Assembly (NCBI RefSeq): GCF_023736115.1
Contig: NZ_JAKQZC010000002.1
Coordinates: 589,559-653,558, forward strand
Reading direction: 5' to 3'
Length of the DNA: 64,000 nt
Origin: Salinicola avicenniae
Lineage (GTDB): Bacteria; Pseudomonadota; Gammaproteobacteria; Pseudomonadales; Halomonadaceae
The translations under genes and the position numbers were made by a program. Below are positions 31,044-38,654 of this stretch, piece after piece. Position 1 is the stretch's first letter, and each line of letters begins with the position of its first letter. Under the pieces are notes generated by a model. It ran no database searches. It was given only the letters and a program-made list of their open reading frames with translations, and was not told the origin of the DNA.

Positions 31044-31807
31044 GCGTGGTAGACCTGGCTGCGCCCGCCGTCGACGAGGATATCGGTGGCGTTGATGAAT
31101 CGGGCCTCGTCGCTGGCCAGAAAGAGCGCGGTGTTGGCGACTTCCTCCGGCTCGCCGATACGCTGACACGGCAGCAGCATGGCCTGCTCGTGGCGCGCCT
31201 CCTCGCTCAGCCCATCCAGCCAGGCCTGGGCCGCCGGCGTGCGGATCAAGCCGGGCGAGATCGAGTTGACGCGGATGCCGCGCGCCGCGTATTCGATCCC
31301 CAGTGAGCGGGTCAGCCCGATCAGGCCGTGCTTGGCGACAGGATAGGGAAAGGCGCCGGGAATGATCTTGTGGCCATGGACGGAAGCGATATTGACGATA
31401 TGCCCGTACTCGCGTTCGAGCATGCCCGGCAGCACCGCCTGAATCACGTGCCAGGCGCCCTCCAGATTGATCGCCAGACAGCGGCGCCAGGTGGCGCTGT
31501 CGGTGTCGAGGGGGTCGGCGAAGACGTTGACGCCAGCGGCATGGATCACGATATCGACCCGCCCCAGTGCCGCCTCGGCGTCGGCAACGGCGCCCGCGAC
31601 CGCCGTTGCCTCGGCGACGTCCGCTTCGACGCCGGTGACACGCCGGCCGCTCTCCCGCTCGAGGCGCGCACACTCACGAGTCAACGCCGCGCGATCACGA
31701 TCCAGCAGCGCCACCTCCGCGCCCTCGGCCAGAAAAAGCTCGGCCGTCGCCAGCCCGATGCCGCTGGCGCCGCCGGTAATCAACGCGGTGCGTTGCTTGA
31801 GTCTCAT
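31040..31807 (-). CDS. Short-chain dehydrogenase/reductase (SDR), probable polyol or sugar dehydrogenase
   Basis: A classical NAD(P)-dependent SDR of 255 residues: cofactor motif TGGASGIG (about residues 11-18), D at the end of beta-2 (LLDRDR, suggesting NAD), NAAG-equivalent HAAGV, catalytic Ser in NIASVHG and YxxxK in YPVAK. The C-terminus has RIGEPEEVANTALFLASD. The ATG at 31807 has GGAG six bases upstream. It sits in an operon with a polyol-type MFS transporter and a GMC oxidoreductase, so oxidation of a sugar alcohol or derived sugar is likely. The substrate itself is not deducible. Confidence 0.9.
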   Translation of the reverse strand: MRLKQRTALITGGASGIGLATAELFLAEGAEVALLDRDRAALTRECARLERESGRRVTGVEADVAEATAVAGAVADAEAALGRVDIVIHAAGVNVFADPLDTDSATWRRCLAINLEGAWHVIQAVLPGMLEREYGHIVNIASVHGHKIIPGAFPYPVAKHGLIGLTRSLGIEYAARGIRVNSISPGLIRTPAAQAWLDGLSEEARHEQAMLLPCQRIGEPEEVANTALFLASDEARFINATDILVDGGRSQVYHA

Positions 31808-31841
31808 ATTCTCTCCGCTTCGATGACGATGATCGACACGC

Positions 31842-32933
31842 TCACTCTCTTGCCAGCCAGCCGGCCAGCGACCAGGTCCGACCGCCGGCGTCGAACTCGA
31901 GCGTCGGCCAGTCGCCGGTGCGCGTCACCAGACGCCCGCCGCCGCCGTCGAGCAGCAGGGTATCCTCGCTCTTGACGCCCGGCAGCGTGGGATTGAAGGC
32001 AAATGCCTGATGGGCGACCGACTGCCCTCGAGCCGTCGGCGTCAGGATCAAATCACGACAACCATAGCCCGCTGGCCCGCCCTGGTGGTGACGCCGCCAA
32101 CCCTGGGTATGACCCTGGCGCTCGTAGGCCTCACTGATCGTCGCGAACAGCGCCTCCCAGGACAGCCCGGGGCGAACCGCTGCCAGGGTCTCGGCATGAA
32201 TGGCGGCGGCCTGACGATAGCGCGCCAGCAGCGCGGCTTCCACCTCGCCGAAGCGCACCATCCGCGTCAGGCTGACATTCAAGCCGTCGCGTTCGGCGCC
32301 GAGGGTCAGCAACGCCCGCTGCGAAAGCCGAGCGTCGGTCGGGATGGGGTGCGGATAGCGATCGATGCGCGCGTCGAAGGCCACCAGCGTGCAGACCGGC
32401 CGAATGCCGGCCTCGAGACAGTCGTGCAGGATTCGCGCTTCGATATCGATCTCGCGCTCGCCGGGACGCAGGTTCGCGGCGATCGTCTCGACAATGCCGG
32501 CGGCGTCCTGCCCGAGCCGGGACAGCCGCTCTCGCTCGAGCGCGTCGAGTTCGAATCGCAGCGGCAGCAGGTGTTCCGCGATACAGGTGGCGCCGGTCAT
32601 TGGCAGATCGCTACCGAGCCGTGAAGCCGATCCATCGAACCCTAGCCTTGCCAGTGCCACGTCGGCCGTCTCGTACCAGGCGTAGGTGGCGGCCACGACC
32701 TCGAACGGATGCGGCTCCTCCTCGCGCAAGCGGTCGATCTCGTTGTCCGGGGCGACGAGATAGACCTGCTCGGGGGTGACCAGCAGGCTGGCCACCCCCA
32801 CCGCCGAACGTTCGACGACATGATAGGTCGCCCCTTGGGTCAGCCAGGCGACGGACTCCCGCGACGAGAGCAGCACGCCGTCGAGCCGCCAGTCGCGCAG
32901 CCGTTCGCGTAATGTGGTGAGTCGTTCAGACAT
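31842..32933 (-). CDS. M24-fold (creatinase/aminopeptidase P-like) protein lacking metal ligands
   Basis: The 363-residue protein has the creatinase-type N-terminal domain (about residues 1-125) and a C-terminal pita-bread domain. The region that should carry the two metal-binding aspartates reads LTLGAERDGLNVSLTR. In active M24 enzymes it resembles DxGxxxxGYxxDxTR, so both Asp positions are replaced. The His region reads HHQGGPAGY. The first late glutamate appears lost (FAFNPTLPGVKSED). It may be a non-peptidase member or use another chemistry. The ATG at 32933 overlaps the GMC gene's stop by eight bases, and the SDR gene follows after 34 bases. Confidence 0.85.
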   Translation of the reverse strand: MSERLTTLRERLRDWRLDGVLLSSRESVAWLTQGATYHVVERSAVGVASLLVTPEQVYLVAPDNEIDRLREEEPHPFEVVAATYAWYETADVALARLGFDGSASRLGSDLPMTGATCIAEHLLPLRFELDALERERLSRLGQDAAGIVETIAANLRPGEREIDIEARILHDCLEAGIRPVCTLVAFDARIDRYPHPIPTDARLSQRALLTLGAERDGLNVSLTRMVRFGEVEAALLARYRQAAAIHAETLAAVRPGLSWEALFATISEAYERQGHTQGWRRHHQGGPAGYGCRDLILTPTARGQSVAHQAFAFNPTLPGVKSEDTLLLDGGGGRLVTRTGDWPTLEFDAGGRTWSLAGWLARE

Positions 32934-34581
32934 GCGCTATCTCCTTCTCGGCATGGGGCTCCGCCCTGGCCAGGTCGGCCAGCACGAGATCGGCGGCCCG
33001 GTCGGCCACCGCCATGACGGCGGCGTTGGTATTGCCGCGAACGATGTTGGGCATCATCGACGCATCGATCACGCGAAGGCCCTCGACACCATGGACCCGC
33101 AGATTGGCCCCGATGACCGCCATCGGATCGTCGGCACGCCCCATGCGGCAGGTGCCGACGGGATGATAGCCGGTCTTGACCGTCCGACGGCAGTGCTCGG
33201 CGATCGCGTCATCGCTTTCGACCTCGGCCCCGGGGAAGATCTCCTGCTCGACCATCGCCGCGACCGGCGCCTGTGACAGTACCCGGCGAGCAAAGCGGAA
33301 GCCGGCAATGGTTCGACGCAGATCCTCGGGCTCGCGATAGATACCGGTATCGACGATTGGCGCCGCCGCCGGATCACGCGAGGCCAGGGCCACGCGGCCT
33401 CGCGAGGCGGGCCGCAGCAGCAACGAGTTGATCGTCACCCCATGGCCGGGATCGGTCCCCATGACATCGCGGTCGAGATAGACCGTCGGCACGCAGAACA
33501 TCTGAATGGAGGGGAGATCACCGCCATCGGCCGGGTCGAAAAAGGCACAGGTCTCGACCCCCGTGGTGGTCACCGGGCCGGAGCGAAACAGCAGATACTG
33601 CAGGCCCGCCTTCAGCATCTTCAGGCCACGATCCTGACCGTAATAGCCGAACACGCCGCGGGTGCGCGCCACGACCGGCACTTCGTAGTGGTCCTGAAGA
33701 TTGGCCCCCACCCCCTCGAGCGGTACGTGGCATTCGATGCCGTGATCGGCGAGCGCGGCCGTTGGCCCGATACCCGACAGCATCAGCAGTTTCGGCGTCT
33801 GATAGGCGCCGGCGGCCAGCAGCACTTCCCGCGTCGCGCGGACTTCGAGAATCTTGCCGTCACGCTCGTACTCGACGCCGACGACACGCCCCTGCGCCAG
33901 TATCAGCCGATTGACCCGCGCCCCGGTTTCGACCGTGAGACGGGGGTCGTGCATGACGGGCTCGAGAAATGCCTGATAGGCGCCGCAGCGCTGCCGGGTC
34001 CGCCAGTCGATCGTGTGCTGCATGAAGCCGACGCCGCCCGGCCGTCCGGCATTGAAATCCGGCGTATAGGGAATGCCCATGCCCTGCAGCGCCTTGACGT
34101 AGGCGCGACTCATGGGACTGAAGTGCCCCAGATGCGAGACCTTCAAGGGGCCGGCCACGCCATGCTCGTCGCCGCCGAGATGGTCGTTGTCCTCCTGGGA
34201 CACGAAGTGCGGGCGCAAGGTGGCGTAGGACCAGTCGATGTCGCTGCCGGCGACCGCCTGGTTCCAGTCGGCGTAGTCGGCTTCGTGCCCCCGCAGGTAG
34301 ACCATGGCGTTGACCGCCCCGCCACCGCCCAGCACGCGAGCCTGCGGTACCGTCGGGCCGCGCCCGCCCAGCGAGGGCTGCGGTCGCGTTTCGTGCATCG
34401 TCAGGTAGGCGTCCTTCTCCAGGAACTTCATGTAGCCGGCCGGCAGGTCCATCAGCGGATGGGTCTTCGACTTGCCGGCCTCGAGCATCAGCACCCGGGC
34501 GGAGGAGTCCCGAATCAGGCGGGCCGCCATCACGCAGGCCGAACTGCCGCCACCGACGACGATGTAATCGTAATCACTCAT
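32926..34581 (-). CDS. GMC-family FAD-dependent oxidoreductase
   Basis: Predicted FAD-dependent alcohol (polyol or choline-like) dehydrogenase of 551 residues. The N-terminal dinucleotide fold is YIVVGGGSSACVMAARL. Other motifs are RVLGGGGAVNAMVYLRG, the GMC signature-2 region AGAYQTPKLLMLSGIG (about residue 260) and the C-terminal catalytic block GYHPVGTCRMG, with GNTNAAVMAVADRAAD. There is no signal peptide, so it should be cytosolic or membrane-peripheral. It overlaps the MFS gene by ATGA and the M24-like gene by eight bases. It probably oxidises the compound imported by the MFS protein. Confidence 0.92.
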   Translation of the reverse strand: MSDYDYIVVGGGSSACVMAARLIRDSSARVLMLEAGKSKTHPLMDLPAGYMKFLEKDAYLTMHETRPQPSLGGRGPTVPQARVLGGGGAVNAMVYLRGHEADYADWNQAVAGSDIDWSYATLRPHFVSQEDNDHLGGDEHGVAGPLKVSHLGHFSPMSRAYVKALQGMGIPYTPDFNAGRPGGVGFMQHTIDWRTRQRCGAYQAFLEPVMHDPRLTVETGARVNRLILAQGRVVGVEYERDGKILEVRATREVLLAAGAYQTPKLLMLSGIGPTAALADHGIECHVPLEGVGANLQDHYEVPVVARTRGVFGYYGQDRGLKMLKAGLQYLLFRSGPVTTTGVETCAFFDPADGGDLPSIQMFCVPTVYLDRDVMGTDPGHGVTINSLLLRPASRGRVALASRDPAAAPIVDTGIYREPEDLRRTIAGFRFARRVLSQAPVAAMVEQEIFPGAEVESDDAIAEHCRRTVKTGYHPVGTCRMGRADDPMAVIGANLRVHGVEGLRVIDASMMPNIVRGNTNAAVMAVADRAADLVLADLARAEPHAEKEIAHV

Positions 34582-35915
34582 GCCTGTTCCCCCGCTGCCT
34601 GGCTTTCACGGTTACGGCTAGCTTCCTCGCGCCCGTTCGTTCCCGTTCGGCTGGCGCCCGCACGGCTGCGCTCGCCGGGATCTTCAGGCGTCACCAGGAA
34701 GAACCAGGAGAGGATGGCGCTGACGACGTAGAGCGCGGCATAGATCCAGACCACGCCATCCATGCCCATCACGTTGTTGAGCAGGCGATAGAGCACGGGA
34801 CCGATGAACGTGGAGAGTCCGGCACTGAGGCAGTAGATCGCCAGCGCATTGCCCTTGTCCTCCTCGTCACAGAGCGAGGCGATCAACGCGGCTGCCGGTA
34901 CATAGCCGCAGAGCGTGATGCCGTAAAGACAGGCAAAGACCAGGCTGAGCAGATAGTTGCCGCCGCTCCACTGCGGTACGAAGTACATCAGCAGCATGGT
35001 GACGGCAGAACCGAGACCGCCCACGAAGGTGAGAATGCGACGCCAGCCGATCCGGTCGCTGAGATTGCCGATGACCGGATTGAAGCTCATCCCGACCAGG
35101 CCCATGATGGTGATCAGCCCGAGATAGCCGGACTGCGAAAAGCCCATCTGCTCGGTGAAGAACCCGGGCAGGAAGATGAAAAAGCCGAAGTAGGGCGTGG
35201 TGTTGATGATGCGCACCACGCCCGCCACCGCAACGCGCGGCCTCCGGCCCAGGATGTCGATTCCCCCCAGCAACGCGCGGCCCATGCTCATATCACCGCG
35301 CGCCACCAGTGGCTGAAAGCCGGTGCGCTCTCTGACCGCCAGCATCCCGATCGCGAAGCCGCTGATCACCAACGCCAGCGACAGCCAGAAGGTGGGATAT
35401 TCGCCGATCACTGCAATGGAGACGATTGCCACGGCTGAACCCAGCGTCGGCAGACCGCCAGTGAACACCAGCCAGAACCAGCCGGTCGCCGCGCCGCGCT
35501 GACCGGCCGGCGTCGCTGCCTGAATCCAGACCAGAAAGGCATAGGCGAACATGGGATAGGCAATCCCTCGCAGGCCATAGGTCAGGAAACTCAGCGCGAA
35601 ACTCTCAGCGGGTAGCGCTACCAGCAGAAACAGCACCTCGAAGACGACCCAGATGACGCCACCCAGCAACATGACTCGCCGCGGGCCCCATAGCGAGGAG
35701 AGCGCCCCCGCCAACCACGAACCCAGCGTTACCGTGATGCCGTAGAAACTGATGATGGTGGCCGCCGTATCCAGGGTGAAGCCATTGCCGGCCATGTAGG
35801 GGGCCAGGTAGTTGGATTCCACGCCATCGCCGATCATGAAAATCAGCACCGCCACGTAGCCCCAGAAAAGAGGAGCTGGCAGCCCCCACCGGTCCAGCTG
35901 TCGTCTCCAACCCAT
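34578..35915 (-). CDS. MFS transporter, polyol permease family (RbtT/DalT-like)
   Basis: An inner-membrane proton-coupled importer with 12 predicted helices and 445 residues. Its N-terminus, GLPAPLFWGYVAVLIFMIGD, and the internal VVRIINTTPYFGF closely resemble the corresponding regions of the ribitol/arabinitol transporters RbtT and DalT, as I recall them. The C-terminal about 40 residues are hydrophilic and charged. The ATG at 35915 is preferred over a GTG eight codons upstream because GAGG lies six bases before it. It is the first gene of a coupled operon with a GMC oxidoreductase and an SDR, and is divergent from a GntR gene. A sugar alcohol is the best substrate guess. Confidence 0.85.
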   Translation of the reverse strand: MGWRRQLDRWGLPAPLFWGYVAVLIFMIGDGVESNYLAPYMAGNGFTLDTAATIISFYGITVTLGSWLAGALSSLWGPRRVMLLGGVIWVVFEVLFLLVALPAESFALSFLTYGLRGIAYPMFAYAFLVWIQAATPAGQRGAATGWFWLVFTGGLPTLGSAVAIVSIAVIGEYPTFWLSLALVISGFAIGMLAVRERTGFQPLVARGDMSMGRALLGGIDILGRRPRVAVAGVVRIINTTPYFGFFIFLPGFFTEQMGFSQSGYLGLITIMGLVGMSFNPVIGNLSDRIGWRRILTFVGGLGSAVTMLLMYFVPQWSGGNYLLSLVFACLYGITLCGYVPAAALIASLCDEEDKGNALAIYCLSAGLSTFIGPVLYRLLNNVMGMDGVVWIYAALYVVSAILSWFFLVTPEDPGERSRAGASRTGTNGREEASRNRESQAAGEQA

Positions 35916-36023
35916 ATTGCGCCTCGCTTCTCGTTCCACTCACAATTCGCTGTATCGCCGAGCGCGGCATGCCTGACCGGTTACACCAGAGTCTAATAGG
36001 CGCCTTCGGCATCTGGTAATACC

Positions 36024-36056
36024 ATGTCTTACAACCTGTATTACAAGATATACGAC
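36024..36056. promoter_or_regulatory. Possible GntR operator between the MFS and GntR genes
   Basis: An AT-rich stretch in the 222-base divergent gap contains TGTATTACA, close to the FadR-type consensus GTA-n-TAC. TTACAA also occurs twice in direct orientation, 13 bases apart. The position suits regulation of both genes. No biochemical support can be read from sequence alone. Confidence 0.4.
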
Positions 36057-36137
36057 CATCGAATGAGGCAGAGCTCGCCGGGGGCATGTACCCCCCGGGT
36101 AGCGCGATGCAGGATGGGCTGGCATAAGGGGAAACAT

Positions 36138-36821
36138 ATGAAGGCCGTAGCGCTGCAACACGAATTGGGAGGCCGTATTGCCAGGGGGGAATTTGCCTCC
36201 GGCCTACCGGGAGAGAACGCGCTCGCCCAGCAATTCTGCGTGTCGCGCACGACGGTGCGCGCAGCGCTACAGGCTCTGGTCGCCAGAGGGTTGGTCGAGA
36301 TTCGCCCCGCCTCGGGGGCGGTGATCCGGGAAACGGCAAGCTGGGATTGGCTGGACGAGGACGTCTGGGCGTGGGCATGTCAGGGGGACAGCGAACGTGA
36401 ACTTCAGCGAGAAGGGTTCGAAGTCCGCCTGCTGATCGAGCCGGCGATTGCCGCTCATGCCGCCTCGCGAGCCAGCCTACGGGATCTCGGCGAACTGGAA
36501 AACGCGCTGGAGACGATGGAAGCACATCGACATGACGCCGAGGTTTTCAATCAGGCGGATATCGAGTTCCATCGAACGCTGGCCAGAGCCAGTGGTAATC
36601 GGGTCATGAGTCGTATGGGAAGTGTCCTGGAGAGCGTGCAACGCACCTTTTTCGAGAACTCGTATCGACGCGACGATACCGAAATCGAAATGACACTGGC
36701 GCTGCACCGAGACCTGCTTGAGGCCGTTCGCCTGCGCCGGATCGAGGACGCACGGCGCTTAGCGAGAACCCTGGTCGAAACCTGTGACAAGCGCCTCAAC
36801 GAGGCCCAGTCTCAGACGTGA
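36138..36821 (+). CDS. GntR-family (FadR/FCD subfamily) transcriptional regulator
   Basis: Probable local regulator of the divergent polyol operon. The 227-residue protein has an N-terminal winged helix (about residues 1-62; SRTTVRAALQALVARGLVEI). The helical FCD ligand domain carries likely metal ligands, D and H in DIEFHRTLARASGN and H in LHRDLLEAVR. The ATG at 36138 is chosen because AAGGGGA precedes it at the right distance; the upstream open frame does not look like protein. The gene looks less GC-rich than its neighbours, which hints at acquisition with the operon. It is convergent with efp. Confidence 0.9.
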   Translation: MKAVALQHELGGRIARGEFASGLPGENALAQQFCVSRTTVRAALQALVARGLVEIRPASGAVIRETASWDWLDEDVWAWACQGDSERELQREGFEVRLLIEPAIAAHAASRASLRDLGELENALETMEAHRHDAEVFNQADIEFHRTLARASGNRVMSRMGSVLESVQRTFFENSYRRDDTEIEMTLALHRDLLEAVRLRRIEDARRLARTLVETCDKRLNEAQSQT

Positions 36822-36856
36822 CCGGAACATCTTGACGTCAGGTAACCATCAACTCC

Positions 36857-36881
36857 GGCGACGGGGCTGGACCCCGTCGCC
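36857..36881. other. Stem-loop between convergent GntR and efp genes
   Basis: GGCGACGGGG (36857-36866) and CCCCGTCGCC (36872-36881) form a perfect 10-bp stem with a 5-base loop, placed between two convergent genes. Neither strand has a T-run after it, so it is at best a weak bidirectional terminator or 3'-end stabiliser. Confidence 0.4.
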
Positions 36882-36939
36882 AGGCGGCGATCACGCTGAA
36901 CCGACGACCCGAATCATGGGATCCGAGCCGAAGAGAGCA

Positions 36940-37506
36940 TCAGGCGCGAGACACGTACTCGCCGGTGCGCGTATCGACCTTTAGCACTTCACCCTGGTTG
37001 ATGAACAGCGGCACGCGAACCACGGCACCGGAGGAGAGCGTGGCCGGCTTGGAACCACCCTGGGCGGTATCGCCCTTGAGGCCGGGATCGGTCTCGACCA
37101 CTTCCAGCTCGAGGAAGTTGGGCGGGCTGACGGCAATGGCGTTGTCGTTCCACAGCGTCACGGTGTAGACCGCCTGCTCCTTGAGCCACTTCTCCACATC
37201 GCCGATCGCCTTCTTGTCGACCGCGTACTGCTCGAAGGAGCCGTCGGTCTTCATGAAGTGCCACATGTCACCGTCGGTGTAGACGTATTCCATGTCGAGG
37301 TCCATGACGTCGGCACCCTCGAGCGACTCCCCCGACTTGAAGGTACGTTCCCAGACGCGGCCGGTAATCAGGTTGCGCAGCTTGACGCGGTTGAAGGCCT
37401 GGCCCTTGCCCGGCTTGACGTACTCGTTCTCGAGAATGTTGCAGGGATCGCCATCCAGCATCACTTTCAGGCCACCCTTGAATTCGTTGGTAGAATAGTT
37501 CGCCAT
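36940..37506 (-). CDS. efp: Translation elongation factor P
   Basis: EF-P binds between the P and E sites and relieves stalling at polyproline stretches. The 188-residue protein has the three beta-barrel domains and is close to E. coli EF-P. The modification loop [13 protein letters not shown] places lysine at position 34, so it is the beta-lysylated type, matching the presence of epmA and epmB in this window. The C-terminus [17 protein letters not shown] is canonical. It is divergent from epmB with 95 bases between, which include a near-perfect 17-bp palindrome. Confidence 0.97.
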   Translation of the reverse strand: MANYSTNEFKGGLKVMLDGDPCNILENEYVKPGKGQAFNRVKLRNLITGRVWERTFKSGESLEGADVMDLDMEYVYTDGDMWHFMKTDGSFEQYAVDKKAIGDVEKWLKEQAVYTVTLWNDNAIAVSPPNFLELEVVETDPGLKGDTAQGGSKPATLSSGAVVRVPLFINQGEVLKVDTRTGEYVSRA

Positions 37507-37526
37507 GATTCCTCACTGATAACCGT

Positions 37527-37543
37527 TCGCGGGCCGCCCGCGA
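37527..37543. promoter_or_regulatory. 17-bp palindrome in the efp-epmB divergent promoter region
   Basis: TCGCGGGC (37527-37534) and GCCCGCGA (37536-37543) are perfect arms around one central base. It lies 21 to 37 bases upstream of the efp ATG, so it could be an operator or fold in the efp leader RNA. Confidence 0.35.
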
Positions 37544-37601
37544 CGCAAATTCCGATCCGCGCACTGCTGCAAGGCAGGCGCCCAGATTTCGAGTGGTCCG
37601 C

Positions 37602-38633
37602 ATGATAACCCGAACCCCGATCGCTGTGCATCGCGAAGAGGTCGAAGCCGGTGGGTCCGGCGCCCGCTGGCAGCGCCAGCTGAGCGAGTCGATTCGCGAT
37701 CCCGCGACGCTCTGCCATCGACTCGGCCTGGACCCGGCGCTCCTGCCCGGTGCCGAGCAGGGGCATGACCTGTTCGAGGTGCGCGTCCCCGAAGCGTATC
37801 TGTCACGCATCCGCGCGGGGGACCCAGCCGATCCGTTGCTGCGTCAGGTTCTGCCGCTGGGCGACGAGGCCCGTGCCGTTGCCGGTTTCATCGACGATCC
37901 GCTGCAAGAGCGCGAGCATGCCCCGCGCCCGGGCCTGATCCACAAGTACGCCAACCGGGTGCTGCTGATCGCCAGTCCGACCTGCGCGATCAACTGCCGC
38001 TACTGCTTCCGGCGCCACTTTCCCTACGCCGAGAACGCGCCCTCCCTACGCGAGTGGGATGCCACCCTCGATTACCTGCGCCAAGACGAAACGATCCACG
38101 AGGTCATTCTCTCCGGCGGTGATCCCCTCGCCTCGTCGGACCGACGTCTGGCGTGGCTGGTCGAACAGCTGGACGCGATTCCCCATCTGAAGCGGCTGCG
38201 GATCCACACTCGCCTGCCGGTGGTGATTCCCGACCGCGTCGATACGGCCCTGCTGGCGTGGCTCGGCAGCACGCGACTACAGCGCGTGGTGGTGCTGCAT
38301 ATCAACCACGCCCGGGAGATCGACGCCGCGGTCGAGGCCGCCTGCTCACGCCTCCAGGCCGCCGGCGCCACGCTACTCAACCAGAGCGTGCTACTGCGAG
38401 GCATCAACGACGACGTGGAGACACTAGCCACGCTATCGGAGCGGCTATTCGAAGCCGGCATCCTGCCCTACTACCTGCACGTGCTGGACCCGGTAGCCGG
38501 TGCCGCGCACTTCGATGTCGACGACCGCGAGGCGCGTACGCTGGTCCAGGCGCTGCGCCAACGGCTAGCGGGCTTTCTGATGCCGAGGCTGGTCCGCGAA
38601 ATCCCCGGCGAGGCGAGCAAGACGCCGCTGTGA
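37602..38633 (+). CDS. epmB: L-lysine 2,3-aminomutase EpmB
   Basis: A radical-SAM, PLP-dependent aminomutase that makes (R)-beta-lysine for EpmA. The 343-residue protein has the radical-SAM cluster CAINCRYCFRRHFPY (about residues 120-134), SGGDPLASSD, and a PLP-lysine region in the C-terminal part. It is shorter than clostridial lysine aminomutase, as usual for EpmB. The ATG at 37602 is taken as start; a GTG three codons earlier is possible. It is convergent with the sensor kinase gene, 21 bases apart. Confidence 0.95.
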   Translation: MITRTPIAVHREEVEAGGSGARWQRQLSESIRDPATLCHRLGLDPALLPGAEQGHDLFEVRVPEAYLSRIRAGDPADPLLRQVLPLGDEARAVAGFIDDPLQEREHAPRPGLIHKYANRVLLIASPTCAINCRYCFRRHFPYAENAPSLREWDATLDYLRQDETIHEVILSGGDPLASSDRRLAWLVEQLDAIPHLKRLRIHTRLPVVIPDRVDTALLAWLGSTRLQRVVVLHINHAREIDAAVEAACSRLQAAGATLLNQSVLLRGINDDVETLATLSERLFEAGILPYYLHVLDPVAGAAHFDVDDREARTLVQALRQRLAGFLMPRLVREIPGEASKTPL

Positions 38634-38654
38634 AGGCGGGCTGACAGCCGTCGC

